From: Sphingobacteriales bacterium
Lineage (GTDB): Bacteria; Bacteroidota; Bacteroidia; Chitinophagales; Chitinophagaceae
Direction of reading: 5' to 3'
Assembly: GCA_026391525.1 (NCBI GenBank)
Contig: JAPLEF010000031.1
Location: 1 to 39,339 of the forward strand
Length of the DNA stretch: 39,339 nucleotides
Part shown: positions 25,301 to 33,581 of the stretch, in pieces
How positions within the stretch are numbered: position 1 is the stretch's first letter
Layout: every line of letters starts with the position of its first letter
Notes under the pieces: generated by a model
Database searches by the model: none
Told to the model about the DNA's origin: nothing
The model's input: the letters and a program-made list of their open reading frames with translations, nothing else
Translations under genes and position numbers: made by a program

Positions 25301-28300
25301 TGCCGGAAAGGTTGTAAATCCGGTTTTTACCGATCTTCTTGAGGCCGCTTTGGGAAATATCCTGAATGCCCGTAACCAATGCAATACCAGCATCGCTTTG
25401 AAGATTATTAATTTGGTTAGATGTTATCTCAATATTTACAGTAGCAGTTGCAGCATTGCCGAGTAAAATTCCGGCTACATCACCACCATTGACTTGGGAA
25501 TGCAAGCCTTTGATAATATTATCACTTACCGAAACAATATTGGCATCCATCGGGTTGATATAGCCTACCACTAATCCATATAAAAATCCATCGTCAGTAT
25601 TAATGTTTTCAATTCGGTTAGCCGTTACTGAATCTGCCGGAGCAGGCCCGGCTACTGAACCAAACTGGCCGGTAAGCATGATGAGCTGATCGCCTTTTCC
25701 TCCAGACCAGTTGGAAAAAACATTTCCGGTGATTCGCTTGGTTGGACACCCGATGATAGTATTGTTTCCTTCAAAATCTTCAATGCCGGTATAGTTGTAA
25801 TTGCCGGTGGCATTTATCAGTAGGTTTGAAAAATCATTATTACGGATATAACTCTGGCTTAATCCTACAGAATTTCCTTGTAGCCTTATCATGATTATAC
25901 CACCACCACCAAGAGAATTTATTTGAAGTGAGCCTGAAATGGCATTATCAATGATATATCTTTTTGCTGTTGCCGGCATGGTATAGCTGGTATTGATCAT
26001 CGTAAGGTTAGATGCCTGCAGCGTAAGCGCATTAAATTTATTAGCATTGATGTTTGCGGTATGGTTACTGTTTACAGAACCGGATAAAAGGATGAAGCGG
26101 TTGGCTCCGGTATTGGTATTACCAGAACTGTAACTGATGCCTTGAAATTGATTTTCGGTAATTATATGAGTACTGATGCCTGAACTACCACCAACAATAC
26201 CATTCAAAGCACCTGAGTTTCCGGTAACATAATTCAACCATCCTGTTGATGCATTGCCAAACATATTATTGCTGATTGTCAACGAAGGATTAACACCAGT
26301 CATGCTATTGGAAGTTACAATGCCATTGATATTCCCGATGGTTGTTGAAACCGTCCAACCCCGCAACAAATTATTGCTGATAATGACATTGCTACCTGTT
26401 ACAGAACAGGAAATCCCGGTGAAATTTGCAGCCGTGCCTGATGTGGGCTCCAAATTCCCGTTCTGAGAAAGTAGCCCGCCCGTGCTGGTATAGCCCATCC
26501 TGATATTCGCTACATCCGAATTACCGATGTCGTTATTGCTTACGGTAAAAACAGCATTCCCTGCAACGCTGATACCGGTAAATCCCGCACAAATATTCGC
26601 AGCGGTGCCCGAAGCAACAATACCGCCGATTTTGTTGTTTTGAACTAAGGCGCTTACGGTACAGGCAGCACGTATACCTACTACTGTTCCTCCTGATGTT
26701 GTGGTGGCAACATAAATGGAATTGGTACCGGTAGTTGAGCCAATGGTATTCGCTGCAAGGTTGCCTATGAGTGCAGTTCCGCTTTCTATATAAATACCGC
26801 AAAACATACCATTCAGGGTGGCATTTCCATTTGAAGTAAACATTGCAATGCCGCTTACCTGATTGCCATTGATGGTAGAGGTTGGCCCAAAAAGATCGAA
26901 ACTACAAGCGATTCCCAAGTAACGGATAGAAACGGGTATGCCGCTTAAACTGTACGCTGCAGGGAATCCGGGCAAGGAAACACTGTTGCCCACCATTAGC
27001 GTCTTACCATTCCCGTTATCATCGGAAAATCCAATGATATTGCCACTTATGGTATAACCCGAACCACTACTGATGAAAATGCCATAATGTTCTGTTGATG
27101 CCGTATAAACACGTTCCGCAGTTTGATACAAACGGTTACCGGTAATCGTCCACGAACTGCTATTGCTGCTTACATAAATGCCATTCGAATTATTGGTTGC
27201 ATTGTAGTAATTATAGATGTTATTGTTACTGATGATATTGTTATCGTTTCCCCTGAAACTTGTTCCTGCAGAATAGATGGCGTTGTTGGAAAAGCTTCCT
27301 GCCTCACTGATATTATTATTGGCAATGGTATTATTGTCATTCCCCGACCCTGATGCATTAGCTGTTGCAAACACAATAGTACCACTGAAAGTACTTACCC
27401 TTTGACCCTTGATGGAACAATACCTGATGGCATCATTTTTAGCATCATTAATAAATTGAACGGTAATTCCAGTACCGGTGTTGCTCATGGTGAGCGATTT
27501 TCCGGAACCACTGCCACCCTGCCTTCCATCAATGGTAACATATAGAGCCCCATCAAAGATGATGAGTGGTTGCGAACTTGCACCCGTAACAACCGGAGTT
27601 GACGTCAATGAAGGCCGGATGGTTAGCGTATTGGTACTGTTGGCGTCGGGATGCTTGTTGAAGGTAACCGGAAAAGCTTCTGAAGGATAGGTATCATCAA
27701 TCAATACAAATAAAATATTTCCCAAAAGAGAACAGGCGTTGTTATAAGCATTTGATGCTGCTGTTAATGTTAAAAAATCGCCGCCCACTCCGATGCTGTA
27801 TGAACCGGAAAGATTATAAAGTAAGTCGTAGGAAGCCGGGATTGTTGGCACAGAGCTGATGTTATTTACATCTGTTGCAACAAAACCTGAAGACGCATTT
27901 GCACCCACATTGGGAGTGCTGATCAGGTCCTGCGCCACAACAAAATATTGCACCTGGTCGCCACCAGTTAATGTACCCATATCTGCAGCCACGATGGTGA
28001 AACTCCAGGTACTGTTATTGGCATTGCCTCCTGTATTGGTACCCGGCCGTGAAAACCAGCTGCCTGTATTTTTGCGGTAGTAGATGCGTGGCCTTGTTGA
28101 GCCCGTCAATGGTATCCCTGTAGCATCTGTTATGGTAACGCCGGATAAGGTTCTGTCGCCAGTACTGCAAACCGGGGTACTCAAAGTTGTATAAGTTATA
28201 ACAGGAGGATTGAGCTCTGTATATAATCCTTCAAATTCATCTGCGCCGATATCAGGAGCAGAGCCGGTGCCGGTATACCCTACATTACCCTGACGGATAT

Positions 28301-31139
28301 CATTATCAATATCGATAGTAATGCCCGCGATACTTACTGCACCACTTTCAGCTTGTGTGGGTATGGCAGGGTTCAGATGTAAAAAATTGGCCGATGTTGC
28401 AACCGTAGTTAGGAATGAAGGCATTTCAGTAAATGAACCTGATTCGCGTGTAGGCCCAACCGTTATTTTATACGAAGCCAATGTTTGATTGTTCGTGATA
28501 CCATCAGTAAAAATGAGGTTGGTTGCTGAAGGAGCTCCTGCATAATAAAGGTTACGGTCTGATGAGCCGGAAAAATTACCAAGTTGTACATTATTGCGCC
28601 TAATCGTTGATGTTACACTTCCTCCGGTGGAAACAGATGTGTTCACTACGATATTATTACGCAGGGTTGCTGAACCGTTTCCGGATGAACTATTTCCAGC
28701 AAGGTAAATTCCGGTAGAGCCGAAACTTGTTCCGGTAGAAACTGCATTGATATAAATGGTATTGTAAGCAATATCATAACTGCAACTTGCAGAAACGGAT
28801 GTGGCAATGATACCTGTAATGGCATTAGAACCATCAGCAATGGGTGCAAACAAGTTACCAATAGTATTATTGTAAATTTGATAGGCTCCAACAGCACTAC
28901 CTGAAATATTCATCGCGTAGCAAATACCTGATGCATTGTTCACCGTCAGGTTAGCAATCTTATTTTGAAAGATATTTACCGTGGTTCCCGTGTTCAGAAA
29001 AATACCGATAGTTGCTGTACTATTAGAATTCAGATTCAGAATCTTATTCTTACTGATTTGAAGGGTTGTTATAGCGGTAGAACCGGCAGTTATTCCGTAA
29101 GCTACGCCTGCATTTGCGTTCAAGTTTGATATGGTATTGTTCTCAATGGAGGTAAGGTTGCTACCGCCTGATGCAAGCTGGTTGATGGCTCTTACCGAAC
29201 CGGGGCTGTTGATATTGTTAATCAGGTTATTCGAAACAGCAGTATTGAATCCACCTTTATCGCACTGAATAACCACAACCGGATTGGATCCTGATTGAAC
29301 CGTCCAGTTTTGAAAAATATTATTACTGATGATTTTTGTTGGGTTCGTAGCTCCCCCATCTACATTGTTCCAACCACTCATAGTGGAAGAACTGAGCGTG
29401 ATATTAGAAAAATCGTTACCGGTATGGTTTAAGGTATTTCCCGCTAATGAACTTGAGCCGCTGTTATATAAAGCAACCGTTCCTCCGGCTACCGGTTTCG
29501 AGTAGGTGCCAATGATACTGTTATTGCTGCAATTCTCACTATGCCCTGCATTCAAAGCCATGCTGCCCGTTCTGCCGATAAACGTTACCGCACCGCTTGT
29601 GTTGGCCACCAGGTTGGTAAACGTATTACTGTTGAAATTATCGGTTGATGGCCCGGATGGACTATGTATAACAGTGATATAATTATGAAACCCAGATCCG
29701 GCAGCCGCTTGGGTGAACCCCTGAAAATTATTGCCGCTTATGGATATCGATGCGGTTGCACCAACAGTTGGACAACTAATGCCAATCATCGATCCTACGG
29801 CAGCAGCCGAGCAGGTAATGGCATCTCCGGATGCATCTCCAATTTGGTTGTTGTTGATGTTAAGTGCAGTTTGTACGGCACCTGTATTGGAAATAGCTGT
29901 AAACAAATTAACTCCAGAAATAGATGTACTACTGTTGTTGCGGAACAGATTGTTGTTGATGTTTACCACACCCACCTGACAGGTAATGGATATTCCCACA
30001 AATGATTGCGCATTTCCTACCGCTGTAATCGTATTGTTGATCAGTTTATTATTATTGATATTGATAGACGCCGTAGTTATTGGCGAACTGATGCCCCGAC
30101 AATGGATGCCTTCAATAGTGGTGGCTCCGGTAAACCCACTGTTAAGGCTGATGGTATTGTTGCTGATAGTTGAAGTGAATGATCCCGTAGGCTGGTTACT
30201 GTAATCTTTAAAAATACCCCTGAATGTAATTCCCGATCCTGTTGTGGCAGCGCTTACCAAACTGTTGTAAGAGGTGTTCTCGTCTTTCTGATTGTTCAGG
30301 TAAATGCCATAAGAAGTTCCGGAATTGTTTACAAAGGTAGACGACTGTGCCTGGCCGCCCCAGTTGCTGATTGTATTGCCTGAAGATGATCCCGTACCGC
30401 CAATGTCGTTGCCTGTATCCATATTGGCAATAACACTTGAGCCCACCATACAAATCGCCATATTCACATTGCTGATATTGTTACCGTAAATTTTATTATT
30501 GCTGTTTGGACCATTAACCGCATCTGTTAAAAGAAGAGTTGAAGAAGGTGCCGTTGCACTATGATTGGTATTGCTGTAAATGCCAAATGTATTGCGGTAA
30601 TTCCTATTAAGACTAATAGTATTGTTCAGCAGGAAATTATTCTGAGCGCCATTTATAGTACTGGAACATAGCATGGCGATCCCCCATTCCGTCATGTTAT
30701 TGCTGCCAGGAACAGTACCGGTATTACTGCTATTTTCTCTTAAATTGAAATTTCGGATAGTTACATAATCTACTCCAATTAACTTAAATAGAGCATCAGT
30801 AATGCTACCACTTGTTTGTGGTGTAAATGCGGTAATGGTGTTGTTATTTCCTTCGAAAATGATATTGCTGCTGCCTGAAGTAACCGCAGTGAAATTGATG
30901 GCGTAACCCCCCGCCGGAGCAGTCTGTGGATTCGAAGGATTCAGCGTGATCACAACAACCCCACTGATTGAGGTAATGCCGTTTACAGCAGTTACCGCTG
31001 CTGCTAACGAAGGGTAAGTGGTATTGAGATTGGGAACAGTATTGGTGGGGTTTGTTACCGATACAACCTGACTTTTTAATCCGGTGATTAAAAAAAAGCT
31101 GAGAAAAAGCCAAAGCCATTTGGTATAAATTTTTTCCAT
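22359..31139 (-). CDS. Giant T9SS-exported parallel beta-helix protein
   Basis: A 2926-residue cell-surface or secreted protein. Order: signal peptide (about 1-24, ends TGLKSQ); beta-helix module 1 (about 30-965) rich in N-N-x-I/F-x-N rungs, ending DIGADEFEG; an Ig-like linker (about 970-1110, STRPRIYYRKNTGSWFSRPG); beta-helix module 2 (about 1116-2163), ending DIGADEVSK; a NW-T-G-S-L module (WTGSLSSAWNDPGNWSLGIV) and further beta domains; a fibronectin-like part near 2740-2830; and a T9SS type A C-terminal domain (about 2844-2926, starting WSVYPNPV and ending ISIPVLVK). Parallel beta-helix proteins bind or cut polysaccharides, or act as adhesins; no lyase active site is visible, so adhesion or matrix is the better guess. 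It has its own promoter and a leader of about 120 bases. Confidence 0.92.
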   Translation of the reverse strand: MEKIYTKWLWLFLSFFLITGLKSQVVSVTNPTNTVPNLNTTYPSLAAAVTAVNGITSISGVVVITLNPSNPQTAPAGGYAINFTAVTSGSSNIIFEGNNNTITAFTPQTSGSITDALFKLIGVDYVTIRNFNLRENSSNTGTVPGSNNMTEWGIAMLCSSTINGAQNNFLLNNTISLNRNYRNTFGIYSNTNHSATAPSSTLLLTDAVNGPNSNNKIYGNNISNVNMAICMVGSSVIANMDTGNDIGGTGSSSGNTISNWGGQAQSSTFVNNSGTSYGIYLNNQKDENTSYNSLVSAATTGSGITFRGIFKDYSNQPTGSFTSTISNNTISLNSGFTGATTIEGIHCRGISSPITTASININNNKLINNTITAVGNAQSFVGISITCQVGVVNINNNLFRNNSSTSISGVNLFTAISNTGAVQTALNINNNQIGDASGDAITCSAAAVGSMIGISCPTVGATASISISGNNFQGFTQAAAGSGFHNYITVIHSPSGPSTDNFNSNTFTNLVANTSGAVTFIGRTGSMALNAGHSENCSNNSIIGTYSKPVAGGTVALYNSGSSSLAGNTLNHTGNDFSNITLSSSTMSGWNNVDGGATNPTKIISNNIFQNWTVQSGSNPVVVIQCDKGGFNTAVSNNLINNINSPGSVRAINQLASGGSNLTSIENNTISNLNANAGVAYGITAGSTAITTLQISKNKILNLNSNSTATIGIFLNTGTTVNIFQNKIANLTVNNASGICYAMNISGSAVGAYQIYNNTIGNLFAPIADGSNAITGIIATSVSASCSYDIAYNTIYINAVSTGTSFGSTGIYLAGNSSSGNGSATLRNNIVVNTSVSTGGSVTSTIRRNNVQLGNFSGSSDRNLYYAGAPSATNLIFTDGITNNQTLASYKITVGPTRESGSFTEMPSFLTTVATSANFLHLNPAIPTQAESGAVSIAGITIDIDNDIRQGNVGYTGTGSAPDIGADEFEGLYTELNPPVITYTTLSTPVCSTGDRTLSGVTITDATGIPLTGSTRPRIYYRKNTGSWFSRPGTNTGGNANNSTWSFTIVAADMGTLTGGDQVQYFVVAQDLISTPNVGANASSGFVATDVNNISSVPTIPASYDLLYNLSGSYSIGVGGDFLTLTAASNAYNNACSLLGNILFVLIDDTYPSEAFPVTFNKHPDANSTNTLTIRPSLTSTPVVTGASSQPLIIFDGALYVTIDGRQGGSGSGKSLTMSNTGTGITVQFINDAKNDAIRYCSIKGQRVSTFSGTIVFATANASGSGNDNNTIANNNISEAGSFSNNAIYSAGTSFRGNDNNIISNNNIYNYYNATNNSNGIYVSSNSSSWTITGNRLYQTAERVYTASTEHYGIFISSGSGYTISGNIIGFSDDNGNGKTLMVGNSVSLPGFPAAYSLSGIPVSIRYLGIACSFDLFGPTSTINGNQVSGIAMFTSNGNATLNGMFCGIYIESGTALIGNLAANTIGSTTGTNSIYVATTTSGGTVVGIRAACTVSALVQNNKIGGIVASGTAANICAGFTGISVAGNAVFTVSNNDIGNSDVANIRMGYTSTGGLLSQNGNLEPTSGTAANFTGISCSVTGSNVIISNNLLRGWTVSTTIGNINGIVTSNSMTGVNPSLTISNNMFGNASTGWLNYVTGNSGALNGIVGGSSGISTHIITENQFQGISYSSGNTNTGANRFILLSGSVNSNHTANINANKFNALTLQASNLTMINTSYTMPATAKRYIIDNAISGSLQINSLGGGGIIMIRLQGNSVGLSQSYIRNNDFSNLLINATGNYNYTGIEDFEGNNTIIGCPTKRITGNVFSNWSGGKGDQLIMLTGQFGSVAGPAPADSVTANRIENINTDDGFLYGLVVGYINPMDANIVSVSDNIIKGLHSQVNGGDVAGILLGNAATATVNIEITSNQINNLQSDAGIALVTGIQDISQSGLKKIGKNRIYNLSGSGTGAEVNAIRIVSASEVSVFNNLIADLKAPQSNSSTLPAITGIYIADAITASVYNNTVYLSASGTSPNFSSAAIYSNVLSSTNCTNNIFTNLSIPGLTGRSVAFWREDANLSNYSGNYNSYYAGVPSTSCLLFFDGTNAIQNLTAFQTLMSPRETNSISGQVSFITTNGSDAAFLHLDPNQNCQLLGRGNNSNYLLPDDVDGESRLIVSPFLTDIGADEVSKTNNWTGSLSSAWNDPGNWSLGIVPNNVLSSAIIQSGPSNMPLIGIGETYQLRYVFVGAGAVLNNHGTLKIDGTIQAPGGGINNFNGGVVAGSIEITGNCNQPLIIAGSHFNSNSVNNLILHTDAGLLPPAGEQLILAGGLSFAAVTGKQFSTADNLILRSSATGTAWVADLTGNQVTGKVTVERYINTGLVADGRHPKSWQFLSTPAKGQTILQSWQENATAPVGYGTIITGTGTGFDFSTTQPSMKYFDAAAGTAGIWQGISNTTNPLYEQRGYLLFVRGDRSVVNYNGISNPTVLRAKGNLFQPSDPPPVTNVLAGRLASVGNPYASAIDISYLRDNGYFNNLNNDIIVWDPLLYGSYGFGGYQTLSATNNYEPTAGGTAYYPSGVPAPLLQSGQAFFVRSSGLAGSISFTEACKASGSRLVNRPQSTVQRSFMRATLHTSQQVIADGNAAVFSGNYRDGIDADDAMKLYNEGENFSLTRKASKLSVEARSTAKAGDTLYYEMKNLRRQAYQFCFATLQFPASAPGAWLHDRFTGQETAVSLHDTTWVTFQVNDHPSSAAADRFYLVFRENIAPDILLSVSSNPLNGNDLNWQVEHETGVLYYFVEKSEDGIQFGSIGNIFPKANNGVLCLYNFTDALRQPGDCYYRIRAERTVGESVHSNIVKVKAPVSNNEWSVYPNPVVDQQFFLSVPNESKGIYQLKWNDASGKLSCTQSIQLSGQQSVYKIFIGCSLASGIYHLEIRREGKKISIPVLVK

Positions 31140-31267
31140 TTTTTTGCGTTTCGCTGCAAAGCGTTAGCTTTTTCTTGGAAATTGGAAAGGCCCTATCACA
31201 TGAAACATTTTAGAACCCATTAGAAAGTTAGCAGGAGACAAAAAACGGGTTGAATTTTGCCGCTTTG

Positions 31268-31298
31268 CAAAAGTACTCTTTATTAAGGAAAAATGCAA
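31268..31298 (-). promoter_or_regulatory. Promoter for the giant beta-helix gene
   Basis: On the minus strand: TTG (CAA at 31296-31298), a 20-base spacer, then TACTTTTG (31268-31275) followed by CA. It predicts a leader of about 120 bases to the ATG at 31139. The rest of the gap between 31140 and 31423 shows no gene. Confidence 0.6.
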
Positions 31299-31423
31299 TG
31301 GAAGCGTGGGAATTTATAGGTACAGGCTTAATTTTCTTCAAGGACAAATGACCTAAAACTTGATTTTTTACAGTTCACACCTTTTTCAATAAACAGGTCT
31401 TAAAACTAACACAAAAATCACAT

Positions 31424-31493
31424 CATCATTCAACATTCTTTGCTCTTCATTCCTTGTTCATTATTCCTTGTTCATCATTCCTTGTTCATCAAC
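31424..31493. repeat. Second 7-bp repeat array (10 heptamers)
   Basis: CATCATT, CAACATT, CTTTGCT, CTTCATT, CCTTGTT, CATTATT, CCTTGTT, CATCATT, CCTTGTT and CATCAAC follow one another in exact 7-base register. They are the same family as the array at 8435-8581. The array adjoins the coding remnant that ends at 31620. Confidence 0.8.
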
Positions 31494-31620
31494 GTCTCCT
31501 CCGGAAGACATTGCTGAGAAGAAAGAAGATTTTTCCGCACCGGGAACATATACCGTTAAGCTACGTGCAAGCAATAATTCCGGAGTGGATTCTCCAACAG
31601 CCATCATTAATTTTCCCTGA
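31486..31620 (+). pseudogene. Remnant of an exported protein with PKD-like C-terminus
   Basis: One frame reads about 44 residues to TGA 31618-31620, with FSAPGTYTVKLRASNNSGVD and then SPTAIINFP. That is the last strand pair of a PKD-like domain (compare the common APGTYTVxLxAxNxxG pattern). There is no start codon and the frame enters the 7-bp repeat array directly upstream, so only the 3' end of a gene seems to remain. The stop lies one base from the end of the convergent holin-like gene. A chance frame is possible, but the motif is specific. Confidence 0.45.
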
Positions 31621-31621
31621 T

Positions 31622-31975
31622 TTATTTCCGTTTCGATGAGGAGGAGAATAGGGATTGCAATGCTCCGGTTACGATAGTTAGCAGCACACTGAAAATCAAA
31701 GCCCACCAAAAACCATCTACTTTTAAACTGTCCATCATTCGGTCTGCCAACAATATCATTCCTGCATTGATCACCAGTAAAAACAAGCCCAGTGTTATGA
31801 TCGTTATCGGAATCGTGAGTACTACCAATATCGGTTTCAATAAAGTATTTAATACCGCCATCAGCAAGGCAAAAAACACCGCTCCCTTAAAATCGGTGAA
31901 ATGGATTCCGTTTAACACATAGGTTAATCCATAGGCAGTAACGGCACTGATGATGAGGCGAAGGATGATGTTCAT
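31622..31975 (-). CDS. Phage holin 4 superfamily membrane protein (DUF360-like)
   Basis: A 117-residue integral membrane protein with about four hydrophobic segments. It starts MNIILRLIISAVTAYGLTYV and carries the family's FALLMAVLNTLLKPILVVLT followed by IPITIITLGLFLLVINA. The family (Pfam Phage_holin_4_2) is named after phage proteins but is a widespread chromosomal membrane protein of unknown function; no other phage gene is near. The ATG at 31973-31975 fits the family start better than the upstream extension from 32017. A near-consensus -7 (TATCTTTTG, one base too long) lies at 31990-31998 on the minus strand. Confidence 0.88.
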   Translation of the reverse strand: MNIILRLIISAVTAYGLTYVLNGIHFTDFKGAVFFALLMAVLNTLLKPILVVLTIPITIITLGLFLLVINAGMILLADRMMDSLKVDGFWWALIFSVLLTIVTGALQSLFSSSSKRK

Positions 31976-32080
31976 GATGGTAAGTTTTCCAAAAGATAGG
32001 TAAATTAATTCATCCATCCTTGCATAGTATCGAATATCAAAATCTCAACAAGCAATAATTTCCCCTTTACAGTATACTTC

Positions 32081-32108
32081 CTTTATTCAACATTCCTTGT
32101 TCAGTATT
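32081..32108. repeat. Third 7-bp repeat patch (4 heptamers)
   Basis: CTTTATT, CAACATT, CCTTGTT and CAGTATT in 7-base register, the same family as at 8435 and 31424. The third heptamer supplies the -33 TTG of the helicase promoter. Confidence 0.65.
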
Positions 32109-32126
32109 AAAATCTTTGTAGCTTTG
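32097..32126 (+). promoter_or_regulatory. Promoter for the RhlE-type helicase
   Basis: TTG at 32097-32099, a 19-base spacer, then TAGCTTTG at 32119-32126, a full match to the Bacteroidota pattern. The start of transcription should be near 32132, which puts the GTG at 32126 outside the message and leaves a leader of about 150 bases. Confidence 0.62.
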
Positions 32127-32131
32127 TGGCA

Positions 32132-32284
32132 ATAATTTCCCTACCTTTACTCCAGTTCATTTATTTCTGCGGCGCAAAGCCGGTTAACTCGTTAAGCAAC
32201 TTTTCCCGCAATCGCTGCTACAGCAAACTCGATTTTGATGATGAAGCCAGCCTTCATTTCCGCACTCATTTTAATTTCATAAAA
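32132..32284 (+). ncRNA. Structured leader of the helicase mRNA (candidate)
   Basis: About 150 bases between the predicted transcription start and the proposed TTG start. Three local hairpins are visible: CGGC-GCAAA-GCCG (32170-32182), GCTG-CTA-CAGC (32214-32224) and ATGAAG-CCAGC-CTTCAT (32241-32257). A long structured 5' leader is a known feature of cold-induced helicase and Csp mRNAs in other bacteria, so a temperature-responsive or autoregulatory element is a reasonable inference. I cannot assign it to a named RNA family. Confidence 0.4.
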
Positions 32285-33559
32285 TTGTTATTTACCGATT
32301 TACAGATCATTGAGCCGATCTTGCAAGCGCTCACGCGTGAAGGCTATAGTAAGCCCACACCTATTCAGGCAAAAGCCATCCCTTTTATCCTCGCCGGCCG
32401 CGACCTTCTGGGTTGTGCGCAAACAGGTACCGGAAAAACAGCCGCTTTCGCCATTCCAATGCTTCAGTTGCTGAGCAAACCCAGTGCCATCAAAGCCGGA
32501 CAACGCCCGATACGTGCACTCATTTTAACCCCAACACGCGAACTAGCCATCCAGATTGAAGAAAGTTTCAAAGCTTATGGCAGCAGCTTGCGCCTCAAAC
32601 AACTGGTTATTTTCGGTGGTGTAGGTCAACAACCCCAAACCGCAGCACTAGAAAGAGGAATTGATATCCTTGTTGCCACACCCGGCCGTTTGCTTGATCT
32701 TATGAACCAGGGTTATATCAATCTTAAAGACATCGAAATTTTTGTACTTGATGAAGCCGATCGTATGCTCGATATGGGCTTTGTTCATGATGTAAAACGT
32801 GTAATTACCAAATTACCAAGCAAACGACAAACGCTTTTCTTTTCGGCAACCATGCCCAATGAAATTCAGTCGTTAGCGAATGCAATTCTTACCAATCCGG
32901 AAAAAGTTGAAGTGACACCAGTTTCTTCTACTGCAGATACCATCGAACAATCGCTCTATTTTGTAGAGAAAAACGATAAACGAGCCTTGCTGGCTTCCAT
33001 TCTGAAAGACGAAAACATTGAAACAGCATTGGTATTTACACGCACCAAACATGGCGCCGATAAAGTGGTGAAAGATCTGATCCGCATCGGTATCAAAGCA
33101 GAAGCCATCCATGGCAATAAATCGCAAAACGCCCGCCAACGTGCATTGTCTAATTTCAAAGACCGCAGTACCCGTATCCTCGTGGCTACCGATATTGCAG
33201 CCAGAGGTATTGACGTAGATGAGCTCACTCATGTGATCAATTACGAACTCCCCAATGTACCTGAAACTTATGTACACCGAATTGGTAGAACCGGAAGGGC
33301 CGGACTCAGTGGCACCGCCTTTTCATTTTGTGAATATGAAGAGTTGCCTTACTTGAAAGATATCCAGAAACTGATCGGAAAAGAAATTCCCCGTAACATC
33401 AGCCATGCCTTTCATACCGAATTTTCCGGAGCAAGGCCAATTGCTCCTAAACCGGCTGCTCAGCAGGGAAGGCAAGGCCAACGATCAAACAGCCAACATG
33501 GCAGCAGGAATCATGGCAACCATCCACCCAGAAAATTTTCCGGTGGCCGTGGCAATTAA
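32285..33559 (+). CDS. rhlE: DEAD-box RNA helicase, RhlE type
   Basis: A 424-residue ATP-dependent RNA helicase. All motifs are present: Q motif GYSKPTPIQAKAIP, I AQTGTGKTAA, Ia PTRELA, Ib TPGRLLDL, II DEAD (VLDEADRMLDMGF), III SAT, IV ALVFTRTKHGADKV, V ATDIAARGIDV and VI HRIGRTGRAG. The tail (about 385-424) is Gln/Arg/Gly/His-rich and basic (ending PRKFSGGRGN), as in RNA-binding RhlE tails. I chose TTG 32285, giving (M)LFTDLQIIEPILQALTREGY like family members. The open frame reaches back to 32126, but those 53 codons have no family resemblance and lie in the leader. Roles are ribosome assembly and RNA decay in the cold. asnS follows with its own promoter. Confidence 0.95.
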   Translation: MLFTDLQIIEPILQALTREGYSKPTPIQAKAIPFILAGRDLLGCAQTGTGKTAAFAIPMLQLLSKPSAIKAGQRPIRALILTPTRELAIQIEESFKAYGSSLRLKQLVIFGGVGQQPQTAALERGIDILVATPGRLLDLMNQGYINLKDIEIFVLDEADRMLDMGFVHDVKRVITKLPSKRQTLFFSATMPNEIQSLANAILTNPEKVEVTPVSSTADTIEQSLYFVEKNDKRALLASILKDENIETALVFTRTKHGADKVVKDLIRIGIKAEAIHGNKSQNARQRALSNFKDRSTRILVATDIAARGIDVDELTHVINYELPNVPETYVHRIGRTGRAGLSGTAFSFCEYEELPYLKDIQKLIGKEIPRNISHAFHTEFSGARPIAPKPAAQQGRQGQRSNSQHGSRNHGNHPPRKFSGGRGN

Positions 33560-33581
33560 ACGGCAACTGTTTTTCAACTTA

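Noticed and set aside
26533-26802. Many open frames antisense or out of frame within the giant beta-helix gene
   Set aside because: They arise from the biased Asn/Ser/Thr/Gly codon composition of the repeats; translations are low-complexity and match nothing.
31454-31639. 61-codon plus-strand open frame over the repeat array
   Set aside because: It starts inside the heptamers and reads the wrong frame; the neighbouring frame carries the PKD-like remnant.
31622-31975. Holin-like gene as sign of a prophage
   Set aside because: No other phage gene is near, and this family is a common chromosomal membrane protein.
32126-32284. N-terminal extension of the DEAD-box helicase from GTG 32126
   Set aside because: The GTG overlaps the last base of a perfect -7 box, and the 53 codons do not resemble helicase sequence.
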